64,000 nucleotides of DNA from Streptomyces pristinaespiralis (GTDB taxonomy: Bacteria; Actinomycetota; Actinomycetes; Streptomycetales; Streptomycetaceae), in assembly GCF_001278075.1 (NCBI RefSeq), contig NZ_CP011340.1, positions 248,001 through 312,000 on the forward strand, given 5' to 3'. This document shows, piece after piece, positions 6,920-16,472 of this stretch. The notes under the pieces were generated by a model that saw only the letters and a program-made list of their open reading frames with translations, was not told the DNA's origin and searched no databases. How positions within the stretch are numbered: the first letter of the stretch is position 1; the number at the start of each line of letters is the position of its first letter. The translations under genes and the position numbers were made by a program.

Positions 6920-8697
6920 CGTTGTGCCTCCTTGTGCGGTGCGCCGACGGTGCTGTCGACGGTGTCCCGGTCCGCTCGACGGCCGGACGAGGCCCGCTCG
7001 AGAAGGGACTCAGGTGTGCTGTGGGGCTGGTGCGGTGCTGTCAGGGACAGCGGTCGCAGGGCCTCGTCGAGGGCGCGGGGGGTGAGCAGGCCGCCGTGGG
7101 CGGCGAGGTAGCCGTCGGGGCGGATGAGCGCCCAGGCGCCGGAGGCGAGGCCCAGGGCGCGGCGCAGGGCGCCGTCGGGGTCGGGCAGGGGGCGTGGGCC
7201 GGGGGTGGTGGTGTCGCCGACGGTGCGCACGGACAGCCAGGCGCCGTGGCGGGCGGCGGCGTCGGTGGCGGTGCGGACGGGGGTGCCGGCGGCGGTGTGG
7301 GCGCCGGGGGCGACGAGCAGGGTCCAGCGCACGTCGCGCAGTTCGTCGGCGAAGGCGCGCGGGCCGGGCGAGGCGGGTTCGCGGGCGGTGGCGGTGGCGG
7401 CGCGTTCGCCGGGGGCGGGCACATGGCGGTGCCTGGGTACGAACACGGGCGCGGCGACGGGCGCGGCGACGGGGACGGGTTCGGGTCCTGCGCCGGTGGT
7501 CAGCGGGCTGGTGGCGTAGTCGATGCGCAGTCCGGACATGCCGCCGAGGACCTTGCGCTGGATGGCGCGGCGCAGCGGGGGCACGGCGCGTACGACGGTG
7601 AAGACGGCGGGCAGGGCGAGGGAGGCGAGGGCGTTCTTGAGCTGGACGAGGAAGGTGGCGGTGCGGGTGGAGCCGAGGAGCTGCTTGCCGATGGGGACGC
7701 GTTCGGTGCTGTAGGTGTCCAGGAGCGCGGGGCCGGCGTGGCCCTGGTGGACCATGGCGAGTTTCCAGGCGAGGTTGTAGGCCTCCTGGATGCCGGTGTT
7801 CATGCCCTGTCCGGAGGCCGGGCTGTGGACGTGGGCGGCGTCGCCGGCGACGAAGACGCGGCCTTGGTGCATGCGGGGCACCATGCGCTGCTGGAAGGTG
7901 AAGACGGAGACCCATTCGGGGTCGCCAACGTGGACCTGGTGGCCGAGGCCGGTGGTGAGGCGGTCGGCGATGCGTTCGGCGGCGCCGGCCGCGTCGGGGG
8001 TCCGGGGGGCGGTGTCCAGCAGCCGCCAGTGGCCCGGGCGGGCGTAGGGCACCATCATCATGGCCTGTTTGCCGGTGTGGACCCAGTAGATGCTGTCGGG
8101 TTCGAGGTCGGTGCGTACGGGTGCGTCGGCCAGCAGCCAGGTGTCGCGGCTCTCGCCGATCAGGGGCAGGCCGAGCTGTTTGCGTACGGTGCTGTGGCCG
8201 CCGTCGCAGCCCACCAGCCAGGGTGTCTCGCAGATCTCCTCGGTGCCGTCGGCGTGCCGCAGGGTGGCTCGTACGGTGGTGGTGTCCTGCTCGAGGCCGG
8301 TGAGCCGTACGCCCCATTCGATCTCGACGCCGAGCCGGGCGACGGCGTCGCGCAGGACGGCCTCGGTGCGGGTCTGCTCGATGATCACGGTGTAGGGGTG
8401 GCGGGTGGGCATGCTGCGGTAGTCGGCCTCCAGGCGCACCAGCCGGCGGCCGGAGGCGAACATGGTGAACGCCCGGTTCTTGCGGCCGGCTTCGATGACG
8501 GGTGCGGCGGTGCCCATCTGGTCGAGGGTTTCCAGGGTGCGCGGGTGGACGGCGACGGCGCGGCTGGTGCGGGCGGGGCCGGTGGCGGCGTCGACGAGGC
8601 GGACGCGCAGGCCGCGGCGGGCCAGTTCGTGGGCGGCGGTCAGGCCGACCGGGCCGGCGCCGGCGACCAGGACGTCGGGCCGGCGGTCATCGGACAC
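6916..8697 (-). CDS. FAD-dependent aromatic polyketide hydroxylase
   Basis: 593 residues, p-hydroxybenzoate-hydroxylase fold. FAD fingerprint GAGPVGLTAAHELARRG (about 12-28), DG motif CDGGHSTVRKQ (about 165-175) and GD motif AGDAAHVHSPASGQGMN (about 281-297). A C-terminal thioredoxin-like domain (RWTLLVAPGAH onwards) matches the RdmE/PgaE-like class that hydroxylates angucycline or anthracycline rings. The last 40 or so residues (after LSLTAPH) look like a low-similarity tail, and a SARP-type box lies within it at the DNA level. The gene overlaps the small monooxygenase by 11 bp and the ketoreductase by 4 bp. The exact hydroxylation site cannot be read from sequence. Confidence 0.92.
   Translation of the reverse strand: MSDDRRPDVLVAGAGPVGLTAAHELARRGLRVRLVDAATGPARTSRAVAVHPRTLETLDQMGTAAPVIEAGRKNRAFTMFASGRRLVRLEADYRSMPTRHPYTVIIEQTRTEAVLRDAVARLGVEIEWGVRLTGLEQDTTTVRATLRHADGTEEICETPWLVGCDGGHSTVRKQLGLPLIGESRDTWLLADAPVRTDLEPDSIYWVHTGKQAMMMVPYARPGHWRLLDTAPRTPDAAGAAERIADRLTTGLGHQVHVGDPEWVSVFTFQQRMVPRMHQGRVFVAGDAAHVHSPASGQGMNTGIQEAYNLAWKLAMVHQGHAGPALLDTYSTERVPIGKQLLGSTRTATFLVQLKNALASLALPAVFTVVRAVPPLRRAIQRKVLGGMSGLRIDYATSPLTTGAGPEPVPVAAPVAAPVFVPRHRHVPAPGERAATATAREPASPGPRAFADELRDVRWTLLVAPGAHTAAGTPVRTATDAAARHGAWLSVRTVGDTTTPGPRPLPDPDGALRRALGLASGAWALIRPDGYLAAHGGLLTPRALDEALRPLSLTAPHQPHSTPESLLERASSGRRADRDTVDSTVGAPHKEAQR
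6973..7001 (-). promoter_or_regulatory. SARP-type box B inside the end of the FAD-hydroxylase gene
   Basis: On the minus strand TCGAGCG occurs at both ends exactly 22 bp apart, with the degenerate TCGTCCG midway, giving three heptamers with an 11-bp period. It points at the ketoreductase start (6919). Location within coding DNA is unusual for such boxes. Confidence 0.62.
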
Positions 8698-8998
8698 CGG
8701 CCGCCTCCAGCGGGGCGGCGGCGTCCTCGGTCTCGTACATGGCGGGTTCGGCGGTCACCAGTGGCTTGAGGTCGGCCACGATGGCGCGGAAGCCGTCGCT
8801 GCCGACGGCGGCGCGGTGTGCCTCCGCGCTGTCCCAGACGGCGATCTCGAGGTGGACGTTCCCGGCGCCGAGGGCGCGCAGGTTCTGGTGGCTGACGTAG
8901 CCGGGCTGGGCGGACATGTAGGCGGTGAGGCGGGCGCGGACGGCGAGGAAGGCGTCGTGGTCGCCGTGCACGGTCAGCTTGTTGACGAAGGTCACCAT
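8687..8998 (-). CDS. Small antibiotic-biosynthesis monooxygenase (ABM fold)
   Basis: 103 residues, ferredoxin-like ABM domain (FVNKLTVHGDHDAFLAV at the N-terminus; GYVSHQNLRALG and HLEIAVWDSAEAHRAA further on). Members such as ActVA-Orf6 and SnoaB oxidise anthrone-type polyketides to quinones without a cofactor. AAGGAG precedes ATG 8998. It sits between the acyl-AMP ligase and the FAD hydroxylase in one operon. A second ABM protein is at 43086-43379 and shares the start pattern (V/I)TF(V/I)N. Confidence 0.88.
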   Translation of the reverse strand: MVTFVNKLTVHGDHDAFLAVRARLTAYMSAQPGYVSHQNLRALGAGNVHLEIAVWDSAEAHRAAVGSDGFRAIVADLKPLVTAEPAMYETEDAAAPLEAAGVR

Positions 8999-9041
8999 GG
9001 GTCGTCTCCTTGCGGAAGGGGTCGCCGGCGTGGGCGGGGTG

Positions 9042-10652
9042 TCAGGCGGCGGCTTCTGCGGCGGCGCGGTCGCGCAGCCGGCGGCGCAGTTCCTGGCGGC
9101 GGGGTTTGCCGGTGGGGGTGCGCGGGACGGTGTCGAGGGCTTCGACGCGGCGGATGCGTTCGAAGTGGGCGAGCCGGGAGTTGGCCTTCTCGGTGATCGC
9201 GTCGAGGACGTCGAGGACGGCGTGGGCCGCGTGCTGCGGGGGCCCGGGGGTCTCGCGCAGGACGATGCCGGCCCATACGACGGCGCCGTGCACGGCGTCG
9301 GGCCAGCCGACGACGACGCATTCGGCGACGCGGGGGTCGTCGGCGATGATCCGTTCGACGGCGGACGGTGAGACGAGTTCGTTGTCGTACTTGAAGACGT
9401 CGCCGAGCCGGTCGACGAGGTGGAGGACGCCGTCGGCGTCCTGGTAGCCGATGTCGCCGGTGGAGAACCAGCCGTCGGCGTCGATCGGTGAGGGTTCGTC
9501 GTCGTCGAGGTAGCCGGCCATCACCTGCGGTCCGCGGACCTGCACTTCGCCGGTGGCCCACACGTCCGCCACCTCGCGCGAGTCGAGGCCGACGATGCGG
9601 GACTCGGTGCCGGGCAGGGGGTGTCCGACGGCGCCGGGACGGGTGTCGTCGAGGCGCTGGTTGTGGGACAGCGGGGAGAGTTCGGCCATCCCGTAGCCCT
9701 GGACGACGGGGACGCCGAGCAGTTGGCTCAGCCGGCGGGCGGCGGCGGGCGCGAGCGCGGTGCCGCCGGACAGGACGGCGGTGAGCCGGGGCAGGGCGGG
9801 GACGGCGTCGGGGGACGCGGCCGGTCGCGGGTCGGCGGCGAGGCGGTGCAGGCGGGCGGGGAGCCCGTAGTAGTGGGTGGCGCCCGTGCGGGCGGCCAGC
9901 GCGAGGGAGGCGAGGGGGTCGCCGTCGGGGCACAGCACCTGCGCGGCTCCGGCGCACACGGCCGAGTTGAGGTGCATCACGTGGAACAGCGGCAGGTGGT
10001 TGAGGGTGACGGAGTCCGGGCCGAGGCCGTGGGCGAGGGCGATCTGGTGGGCGTTGGCGACCAGGTTGCGGTGGGTCAGGCGCACGCCCTTGGGACGGCC
10101 GGTGGTGCCGGTGGTGAACTGCACGCACACGGTCGCCGACAGGTCGGCCGGTCCGTGGGCGGGTGCGGCCGGCCCGTCGTCCGCGCCGTGCAGGGCGACG
10201 TGGAGCGGGGTGGCGTCGGCGGGGACCACGCCGTCGTCGGCGTCGGTGACGACGATGGTGTGCAGGCGGGGCAGTTGCTCGCGCATCTTGGTGAGCAGTT
10301 CGGCGGTGGCGCAGGGCACGAACGCGATCTCGATCGCGGCGGCGGTGAACACGTGCCGCAGTGCCGCCTCGCCGATGAGCGGGTTGACCAGGGCGATGGT
10401 GCTGCCGCTGCGGCTGGTGCCGTAGTAGGTGGCGGCGAACGCGGCGTCGAGGGTGTTCGCCACGCCGACGGTGGTGCCCGGCCGGCCGGTGGCGCGCAGG
10501 AGGTAGTGGGCGACGCGGTCGGCGCGGGCGTCGAGTTCGGCGTAGGTGAGGGTGTGCTGCCCGCAGGTCAGGGCGGTGCCGTCGGGGTCCCGGACGGCGG
10601 CCTGGCGCAGCAGTCCGTCCAGGGGCAGTTCCGGGTGCGTGAATCGCGGCAC
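9042..10652 (-). CDS. Acyl-CoA/AMP ligase (class I adenylate-forming)
   Basis: 536 residues. Core motifs: FTTGTTGRPKGV (ATP loop), GYGMAELSP, the WFSTGDIGY Asp-containing motif and the C-terminal TPTGKPRRQ with the catalytic Lys. Activates a carboxylic acid as acyl-AMP, usually then transferred to CoA or a carrier. GTG 10652 is strongly supported by GGAGGAGG; the open frame continues upstream without homology. First gene of the leftward operon that runs to the PPTase. Substrate is unknown: it could activate a starter or side-chain acid. It is distinct from the NRPS-like adenylation enzyme at 33587. Confidence 0.9.
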   Translation of the reverse strand: MPRFTHPELPLDGLLRQAAVRDPDGTALTCGQHTLTYAELDARADRVAHYLLRATGRPGTTVGVANTLDAAFAATYYGTSRSGSTIALVNPLIGEAALRHVFTAAAIEIAFVPCATAELLTKMREQLPRLHTIVVTDADDGVVPADATPLHVALHGADDGPAAPAHGPADLSATVCVQFTTGTTGRPKGVRLTHRNLVANAHQIALAHGLGPDSVTLNHLPLFHVMHLNSAVCAGAAQVLCPDGDPLASLALAARTGATHYYGLPARLHRLAADPRPAASPDAVPALPRLTAVLSGGTALAPAAARRLSQLLGVPVVQGYGMAELSPLSHNQRLDDTRPGAVGHPLPGTESRIVGLDSREVADVWATGEVQVRGPQVMAGYLDDDEPSPIDADGWFSTGDIGYQDADGVLHLVDRLGDVFKYDNELVSPSAVERIIADDPRVAECVVVGWPDAVHGAVVWAGIVLRETPGPPQHAAHAVLDVLDAITEKANSRLAHFERIRRVEALDTVPRTPTGKPRRQELRRRLRDRAAAEAAA

Positions 10653-11097
10653 GGCGTGGTCCTCCTCCGGGTGGCGGATGCCGCGACCGGCCCGGCCTGC
10701 CGGGAGGGGCACCAGCGCTGGCAGGCACCGGTCGGGTGTCGGGTGCCACGCTGTGCGGCGGCGCTCGAGAAACCGTGGAAGTCCGCTCGACGGTCCCTCG
10801 GCGGTGCGCGGACGGGCGGCGGAGCGGGCGGCCGGCCGGGGGCGGGGCGGCCGGCGTCGCGGGGCGGGGCGGCCGGCGTCGCAGGGCGGGGCGGTGGCCG
10901 GGTGCGAGCAACGCTCCAGCGGCGTGCGGGCGGGCCTCCATCGGGACCGGCCACGTTGGGCCGCGTACGTCCTTGCCTGCGCAGGGATCCGGGCCGTGTC
11001 GCGACGTGCCGCCCCATCTGGCGGCCGGCGCCGCTTCGCGGACACTCCCCCGGGCCCCGCGTACGGACCGATTCGCCACCCGATGGGGGTTTGACGC
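10653..11097. other. 445-bp divergent intergenic region with SARP box and short GC repeats
   Basis: Lies between the leftward acyl-AMP ligase and rightward hydrolase. It holds SARP-type box C (10762-10790) and, around 10839-10895, GC-only direct repeats of about 21-22 bp containing GGGCGGGGCGGCCGGCGTCG. I see no convincing small gene. Confidence 0.6.
10762..10790 (-). promoter_or_regulatory. SARP-type box C: two TCGAGCG heptamers 22 bp apart
   Basis: The minus strand carries two exact TCGAGCG heptamers with a 22-bp period and TCCACGG midway. It lies 110 bp upstream of the acyl-AMP ligase start and is the best match in the window to the ActII-ORF4-type operator. Confidence 0.78.
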
Positions 11098-12174
11098 ATG
11101 ACGCAGACGACGATCGACCGGCCGGGGGTCTCGGCTCTTCAGGAGGCCGTGCAGGGCGCGGCGGACCGGCTGGTCCAGGCCGGTGCGGCCGGCGTGCAGT
11201 TCCGGGTCACCCGGGGGGACAACTCCTTCGTCGTCACCTCGGGGATCGCGGAGCTGGGCTCGGACCGGCCGGTTCCCGCGGACGGCCGTTTCCGTATCTC
11301 GTGCATCACCAAGCCGTTCGTGTCCGTGGTGGTGCTGCAGCTGGTCGCCGAGGGCCGCCTCGACCTGGACCGCACGGTGGAGAGCTACCTGCCGGGGCTG
11401 CTGCCGTACGGCGAGAAGATCACCGTCCGGAACCTGATGCAGCACACCAGCGGCCTGTACAACTACATGGACTCGTTCCAGAAGCCGGGCGACCGGTTCC
11501 TGCGCGACCGCTACAAGCACTACGAGCCCGAGGACCTGATCGCGATCGCGGCGGCCAAGCCGCTGGAGTTCGAGCCGGGCACGAAGTTCGCGTACTGCAA
11601 CACCAACTACTTCATCGTCGGCCTGCTCATCAAGAAGATCACGGGCCGCTCCTACCGCGAGGAGATCACCGAGCGGGTGCTGGAGCCGCTGGGGCTGAAG
11701 GAGACGACGCTGCCGGGCGACGACCCGAACATCCCCGGGCCGCACGCCCGCGGCTACATGCAGATCGGCGGCGAGCCGGTCGACGTGACGCTGATGAACC
11801 CCTCGGAGGCGGGCTGCGCGGGTGAGATCATCTCCACCACGGCGGACCTGGACCGGTTCTTCACGGCCCTGTTCAGCGGCGAGCTGCTGAACGAGCCGGA
11901 GTTCACCGAGATGACGACGCCGCTGCCGCCGGAGATGATCGAGAACCTGCCGATGGGCATCGGCTACGGCCTGGGCATCATGAAGCTGGAGAACGACGAC
12001 GACCTGGACCTGTGGGGCCACGGCGCCGGCATCCCCGGCTACGCCACGTTCGCGGCCACCACCCGCGACCGATCCGCCCGGGTGCAGCTGTCGTTCACGA
12101 TCGGCGACAAGGACTTCGGCCCGGAGGCCGAGCAGGCCGTCATCCGCGGTGTCAACACCGCCCTGTGCTCCTGA
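11098..12174 (+). CDS. Beta-lactamase/DD-peptidase-fold hydrolase with Cys at the nucleophile position
   Basis: 358 residues, class C beta-lactamase/carboxypeptidase fold. The usual R-I-G-S-x-x-K motif reads RISCITKP: Cys69 occupies the nucleophile position three residues before Lys72. The other active-site elements are intact: Tyr166-Cys-Asn168 (YxN) in FAYCNTNYF and the HxG-like [10 protein letters not shown] near residues 303-312. Length is normal and no signal peptide is evident, so it is probably cytoplasmic. Cluster-encoded members of this fold can act as esterases, thioesterases or transacylases; Cys would favour acyl transfer over hydrolysis. It is followed 7 bp later by an SDR gene and shares the divergent region with box C. 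Confidence 0.85.
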   Translation: MTQTTIDRPGVSALQEAVQGAADRLVQAGAAGVQFRVTRGDNSFVVTSGIAELGSDRPVPADGRFRISCITKPFVSVVVLQLVAEGRLDLDRTVESYLPGLLPYGEKITVRNLMQHTSGLYNYMDSFQKPGDRFLRDRYKHYEPEDLIAIAAAKPLEFEPGTKFAYCNTNYFIVGLLIKKITGRSYREEITERVLEPLGLKETTLPGDDPNIPGPHARGYMQIGGEPVDVTLMNPSEAGCAGEIISTTADLDRFFTALFSGELLNEPEFTEMTTPLPPEMIENLPMGIGYGLGIMKLENDDDLDLWGHGAGIPGYATFAATTRDRSARVQLSFTIGDKDFGPEAEQAVIRGVNTALCS

Positions 12175-12181
12175 GGCCGTG

Positions 12182-12937
12182 ATGACGGACCAGGTGAGGA
12201 AATCGGTCGTCGTCACCGGCGGCGGCACGGGTATCGGCGCTGCCACGGCCCGCGCTTTCGCGGACGACGGTGCGCATGTGCTCATTGTCGGACGCAGTGA
12301 ATCGACGCTGAAGGAAACAGCGGACGGGCACGACCGGATTCGAATTCTGGTCGCCGATGTCCACGACCACGACGCGCCGGATCTCATTGTCCGGACGGCG
12401 CTCGAGGAATTCGGCCGTCTCGATGTTCTCGTGAACAATGCGGCCGTCACCGGATTCGCGTCCCTGGACGGTCTGGAACGCGAATCCGTGCGTCGGCAGT
12501 TGGGCACCAATCTCCTCGCGCCCGTATTTTTGACGCAGGCGGCCCTGGACGCGCTCGAGGAGGCCGGCGGGGTCGTGGTGAACGTCAGCTCGGCGGGTTC
12601 GCTGGGCCGCCGGGCCTGGCCGGAGAACTCGGTGTACGGGATGGCGAAGGTGGCGCTCGACTTCCTGACCCGCACCTGGGCCGTCGAGCTCGCGCCGCGC
12701 GGCATCCGGTCGGTCGGTATCGCGCCCGGTGTCGTGGACACCGGTGTGGGGGTGCGGGCCGGGATGCCGGCGGAGGCCTACGAGGCGTTCCTCGCGCAGA
12801 TGGCGGAGCGGATCCCGGCGGGCCGGGTCGGCCGGCCGGAGGACATCGCATGGTGGATCGTGCAGTTGACCCGGCCGGAGGCCGGGTACGCCAACGGCAC
12901 GGTCGTGGCGGTGGACGGTGCGCTGTCGGTGACCTGA
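12182..12937 (+). CDS. Short-chain dehydrogenase/reductase
   Basis: 251 residues. Classical [11 protein letters not shown] cofactor loop (about 12-19), NNAAVTG, catalytic Ser in VNVSSAGS and Tyr-Lys in VYGMAK. Substrate unknown; probably a ketone of the polyketide or heterocycle. ATG 12182 lies 7 bp after the upstream stop; an in-frame GTG directly precedes it. Its codon use in the first 120 codons includes more A/T-ending codons than its neighbours, which may indicate a different origin. The gene ends at a strong hairpin shared with the convergent methyltransferase. Confidence 0.9.
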   Translation: MTDQVRKSVVVTGGGTGIGAATARAFADDGAHVLIVGRSESTLKETADGHDRIRILVADVHDHDAPDLIVRTALEEFGRLDVLVNNAAVTGFASLDGLERESVRRQLGTNLLAPVFLTQAALDALEEAGGVVVNVSSAGSLGRRAWPENSVYGMAKVALDFLTRTWAVELAPRGIRSVGIAPGVVDTGVGVRAGMPAEAYEAFLAQMAERIPAGRVGRPEDIAWWIVQLTRPEAGYANGTVVAVDGALSVT

Positions 12938-12957
12938 CGCCGCCGCGTCGCGCACCT

Positions 12958-12995
12958 GGAGCGGCCCCCGGGGAGTTCTCCCCGGGGGCCGCTCC
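12958..12995. terminator. Bidirectional hairpin terminator
   Basis: A perfect 17-bp GC-rich inverted repeat with a 4-nt loop lies between convergent genes (SDR and methyltransferase), followed on the plus side by CTTGT. Confidence 0.85.
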
Positions 12996-13034
12996 CTTGT
13001 CCGGTCCTGCCGTCGTTTTGTCTGCCGGGTGCTC

Positions 13035-13898
13035 TCAGCGGGCGACGGTGGCGGTGACGTAGCGGACGGGGACGTCGATGCGGATGAGGCCGTCGGCGCC
13101 GCGCAGGGCGTCGAGTTCGCCGGTCAGGCGGGTGCGCAGGGCGGCGGCCTCGTCGGTGGGCAGGTGCTGCCACAGCAGGCGCATGCCCTGGGTGTGGGAC
13201 CACTCGACCCAGTCCTCGCCGCTCGCGGCGGTCATCTCCACCACCTCGTCGGTGATGACGGTGTCGGTGAATCCGGCCTGCCGCAGAGCGGCTTCGAGGT
13301 CGGCGGGGTCCTCGAGCCAGGAGTGCAGCTGGCGCCGCAGCTGCTCGGGGTGCCAGGCGGGCGGCAGGTGCTGGAGCAGCGACATGGGGATCCAGCGGCT
13401 GAACAGCGGCGGCAGGAAGGGGAACTGGTCCTTGTGGAAGACGGGGCTGGTGAACGCGATTCGGCCGCCGTCGCGCAGCAGGTCGGCGTAGCGGGCGAGG
13501 GCGGCGCGGGCGTCGGGCAGGAAGATGACGCTGTAGCTGCCCAGGACGAGGTCGAAGGACCGGGCGGGCAGGTCGGGGTGTTCGCCGTCCATGACCCGCA
13601 GTTCGACGTTGTCGATGCCCTGGCGGCGGGCCTCCTGGCCGGCCTGTTCGATCATCGCCTCTGCGATGTCGATGCCGAGCGCGTGGCCGGTGGGGCCGAT
13701 CCGGTCGGCGGCGGGCAGCAGGGTGGCGCCCAGACCGCAGCCGACGTCGAGGAGCCGCTGTCCGGGCTGCGGGCGGGCGTGCTCGACGAGCCGGCGGCCC
13801 ATGGGGGTGAAGAACTCGACCCCGAGCCGGTCGTAGGCCGCCGCGGCCTTGTTGAAGGCGGCGGTGACTTTCGTCTTGTAGGTGGTGGCGGTGTCCAC
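13035..13898 (-). CDS. SAM-dependent methyltransferase
   Basis: 287 residues, class I fold. Motif [14 protein letters not shown] (about 48-60), then [31 protein letters not shown] and a post-I strand. Similar to UbiE-type C/O-methyltransferases; here it most likely methylates the aromatic aglycone or a sugar. GTG 13898 is preferred because GGAG lies 6 nt upstream; an upstream ATG at 13925 would add a Pro-rich stub without a ribosome site. Single leftward gene diverging from the SnoaL-like gene, with SARP-type box D between them. Confidence 0.87.
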   Translation of the reverse strand: MDTATTYKTKVTAAFNKAAAAYDRLGVEFFTPMGRRLVEHARPQPGQRLLDVGCGLGATLLPAADRIGPTGHALGIDIAEAMIEQAGQEARRQGIDNVELRVMDGEHPDLPARSFDLVLGSYSVIFLPDARAALARYADLLRDGGRIAFTSPVFHKDQFPFLPPLFSRWIPMSLLQHLPPAWHPEQLRRQLHSWLEDPADLEAALRQAGFTDTVITDEVVEMTAASGEDWVEWSHTQGMRLLWQHLPTDEAAALRTRLTGELDALRGADGLIRIDVPVRYVTATVAR

Positions 13899-13981
13899 GG
13901 TCAGCTCCGGGGGTGGTGGCGGCATGGATCTGTTCAGGGTGAATGCTGCGGCCTTTTGGCCGGGTGGTGGTGGAGGACCGT

Positions 13982-13999
13982 TCGAGAGCCGGTCGACGG
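13982..13999. promoter_or_regulatory. SARP-type box D
   Basis: TCGAGAG and TCGACGG start 11 bp apart on the plus strand (TCGACCG/TCGAACG on the minus strand). Centred in the divergent promoter of the methyltransferase (start 13898) and SnoaL-like cyclase (start 14092). Confidence 0.65.
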
Positions 14000-14091
14000 C
14001 GGCAATTCGCTGCTTGCCCGGCCTCTTCGGCCACCGCACAATGTCGGCCAGTGTCCTGAATTTCTTTTGGGCGCCCGGCGAAGGGAATGCG

Positions 14092-14526
14092 ATGAGCAGT
14101 CATATAGCGGCGGTGCGCCGCATGGTGGAGGCGTACAACACGGGAAAGACCGATGACGTCGCGGAATTCATCCACCCGGATTATCTGAATCCGGCGACGA
14201 TGGAGCACATGGACCTGCGTGGTCCCGACTCGTTCGCGATGGCCGTGAAGTGGCTGAAGATGACCTTCTCCGAGGAGGCGTACCTCGAGGAGGTCCTCAT
14301 CGAGGAGCGCGGCGACTGGGTGCGCGCCAACCTCGTTCTGTACGGCCGTCATGTCGGCAACCTGGTGGGCATGGCGCCGACCGGGCGCCGTTTCTCCGGG
14401 GAGCAGATCCATCTGATCCGCCTGGTCGACGGCAAGATCCGTGACCACCGTGACTGGCCGGACTACCAGGGCACCTACCGGCAGCTCGGGTCGCCGTGGC
14501 CGGAGCCGAACGGCTGGAGGGACTGA
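14092..14526 (+). CDS. SnoaL-like polyketide cyclase
   Basis: 144 residues, one SnoaL/NTF2-like domain. Typical features: [24 protein letters not shown] and the C-terminal [18 protein letters not shown] with acid/base residues. In anthracycline pathways such proteins close the last ring by intramolecular aldol condensation (AknH/SnoaL); relatives act as hydroxylases. GAAGGGA lies 5 nt before the ATG. First gene of a rightward trio with two NmrA-like oxidoreductases; the stop is 3 bp from the next start. Confidence 0.9.
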   Translation: MSSHIAAVRRMVEAYNTGKTDDVAEFIHPDYLNPATMEHMDLRGPDSFAMAVKWLKMTFSEEAYLEEVLIEERGDWVRANLVLYGRHVGNLVGMAPTGRRFSGEQIHLIRLVDGKIRDHRDWPDYQGTYRQLGSPWPEPNGWRD

Positions 14527-14529
14527 GCC

Positions 14530-15387
14530 ATGATTCTCGTCACCGGAGCGACCGGCAAAGTGGGCCGTGAGGCCGTGGAACAGCTCGCCGCGGCGGGCCG
14601 TCGGGTGCGCGCCCTGAGCCGTACCCCCGAGGAGGCGAACCTGCCGGCCGGCGTCGAGGTGGTGGCGGGCTCCCCCGCCGACCCGGCGTCGCTGGCCGCC
14701 GCGTTCCAGGGGGTGGACTCGGCGCTGGTGGTGCTGTCCGGCGATGTGGCGGGCGAGGCCCGCAACGTCGCCGCGGCCGCCGCGGCGTCGGGCGTCGGGC
14801 ACCTGGTGTTCCTGTCGTCGGCGAGCGTGCTGCATCCGCTGCCGCACGGCATCGCGGACGAGCACCGGGCCGCGGAGGAGGCCATCACCGCGTCCGGCGT
14901 CGACACGACGTTCCTGCGTCCCGGCCCCTTCCACGCCAACACCTCGTGGTGGATCAGGACCGTGCGGGAGAGCGGCGCGGTGCGCTGCTGGATCGGCAAC
15001 AACCCGGGTGCGCCGATCGACGAGTACGACATCGCCTCCTCTGCGGTGGCCGCGCTCACCGACGAGCGCCACCGGGGCAAGGCGTACGTGCTGACCGGTT
15101 CCGAGGTGCTGACCTCGAAGGAGCAGGCCCGCATCCTGGGCGAGGTCCTGGGCCGTGAACTGGACTTCTCCGTCGCGCCGCAGGAGGAGGTCGTGGAGGT
15201 CTTCGCGGGCATCACCGGCGACCGTCCGGCGGCGGTGACCAACGTGGCCGCCCTGCACAGCCCCGAGGTGCCGTGGGCCCGGCCGACGCCGGCGGTACGG
15301 CTGCTGACCGGCCGTGAGCCGCGCGGCTACCGGGCGTGGGCAGAGGCGAACGCGTCGCTGTTCGCCGCCGAGGAGGTGACGGTATGA
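14530..15387 (+). CDS. NmrA-like NAD(P)-binding oxidoreductase
   Basis: 285 residues, atypical SDR (NmrA/HSCARG type). N-terminal [21 protein letters not shown]ossmann motif; [10 protein letters not shown] follows; no YxxxK triad is apparent. Members include quinone reductases and sensors. Coupled by an ATGA overlap to the next gene, a paralogue; a third paralogue is at 26468-27328. Likely a tailoring reductase; substrate unknown. Confidence 0.87.
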   Translation: MILVTGATGKVGREAVEQLAAAGRRVRALSRTPEEANLPAGVEVVAGSPADPASLAAAFQGVDSALVVLSGDVAGEARNVAAAAAASGVGHLVFLSSASVLHPLPHGIADEHRAAEEAITASGVDTTFLRPGPFHANTSWWIRTVRESGAVRCWIGNNPGAPIDEYDIASSAVAALTDERHRGKAYVLTGSEVLTSKEQARILGEVLGRELDFSVAPQEEVVEVFAGITGDRPAAVTNVAALHSPEVPWARPTPAVRLLTGREPRGYRAWAEANASLFAAEEVTV

Positions 15388-16259
15388 GCACCGGGGCCGG
15401 CGGTACGGTCCTGGTGACCGGTGCGACGGGCCTTCAGGGCGGGGCGACCGCGCGTGAACTGGTGCGCCGTGGGCGCACGGTGGCGGCGCTGGTGCGCGAC
15501 CCGGCCTCCGAGGCGGCCCGGGCGCTGGCCGACCTGGGCGTGACGCTGGTGCGCGGCGACCTGGACGACGAGGCGTCGCTGCGTTCCGCGATGGAGGGTG
15601 TGCACGGGGTGTTCTCCGTGCAGACGTTCATGACGCCCAAGGGCCTGGGCGGCGAGGTCCGTCAGGGCCGCGCGGTGGCGCGTGCGGCGAAGGCCGCCGG
15701 CGTGGCGCACGTCGTGTACAGCTCGGTGGGCGGTGCGGAACGGCACAGCGGCGTACCGCACTTCGAGTCCAAGCGTCACATCGAGCGGTACCTGCAGGAG
15801 CTTTCGGTGCCGGTGACGGTGCTGCGTCCGTCGTTCTTCATGGACAACTTCGCCGCGCACGGTCCGCGACTCGTGGACGGGACGCTGGTGGTGCAGCTGG
15901 CGCTGAAGCCGGACACCCGCGTGCAGTTCATCGCCGTGGAGGACATCGGCTTCTTCGCCGCCGAGGCGTTCGAGCGGCCCGCCGAGTACGTGGGCCGTGC
16001 GGTGGAACTGGCGGGCGACGAGCTGAGCGCGAGGGAGGTCGCAGAGGCGTTCGCCGCGCGTACGGGTCTGCCGGCCCGGTTCGAGGAGCTGCCGCTGGAC
16101 GCGGTGGCCGGGAACCCGTACATCCCCAACGCGCCGGAGATTGCGCTGATGTTCGAGTGGTTCCAGGAGCACGGCTACCGGGCGGACATCCCCGCGCTGC
16201 GCGCCGAGCACCCGGGGCTGCTGTCCTTCGCGGCGTACCTGAAGTCCCTGGACCTCTGA
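15384..16259 (+). CDS. NmrA-like NAD(P)-binding oxidoreductase
   Basis: 291 residues. [21 protein letters not shown] cofactor motif near residues 11-31, then [21 protein letters not shown], typical of the NmrA/isoflavone-reductase-like family. ATG 15384 overlaps the upstream stop (ATGA); the upstream in-frame ATG falls inside the preceding gene. Last gene of the trio; a strong hairpin follows. Confidence 0.87.
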   Translation: MSTGAGGTVLVTGATGLQGGATARELVRRGRTVAALVRDPASEAARALADLGVTLVRGDLDDEASLRSAMEGVHGVFSVQTFMTPKGLGGEVRQGRAVARAAKAAGVAHVVYSSVGGAERHSGVPHFESKRHIERYLQELSVPVTVLRPSFFMDNFAAHGPRLVDGTLVVQLALKPDTRVQFIAVEDIGFFAAEAFERPAEYVGRAVELAGDELSAREVAEAFAARTGLPARFEELPLDAVAGNPYIPNAPEIALMFEWFQEHGYRADIPALRAEHPGLLSFAAYLKSLDL

Positions 16260-16274
16260 GCCGCCTGCACCGAG

Positions 16275-16304
16275 GGGCCCGGACCGCGTCGGCGGTCCGG
16301 GCCC
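16275..16304. terminator. Hairpin terminator, left border of the stress/sugar-phosphate island
   Basis: Perfect 13-bp stem with a 4-nt loop just after the NmrA-like gene. Its 30 bases differ at only one position from the hairpin at 24860-24889 on the other side of the 16.4-24.9 kb island. Confidence 0.82.
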
Positions 16305-16472
16305 TTCGCGTGGTGCCGCTCCCCTGCGCGCGCCGCGCCACCACCCCGAGCAGAACGCACCAAAAGTCCCTTATCGGTATGATCCATTTCAGGGGTCTTC
16401 CGTTCGGAGATGTCAGGCGAGGGGCGTGGGGCCCCACCAGGTCCGGCAGGCCCTCACGCGAGGAGACGCTTC

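Noticed and set aside
12778..15258. Very long minus-strand frame under SnoaL and NmrA-like genes
   Set aside because: Shadow frame of high-GC third positions; the real minus-strand gene there is only the methyltransferase 13035-13898.
16355..16395. DosR-like half site (AAAGTCCC) before the tandem USP gene
   Set aside because: Only one half of the palindrome is recognisable, so I mention it in the gene entry but do not call an operator.
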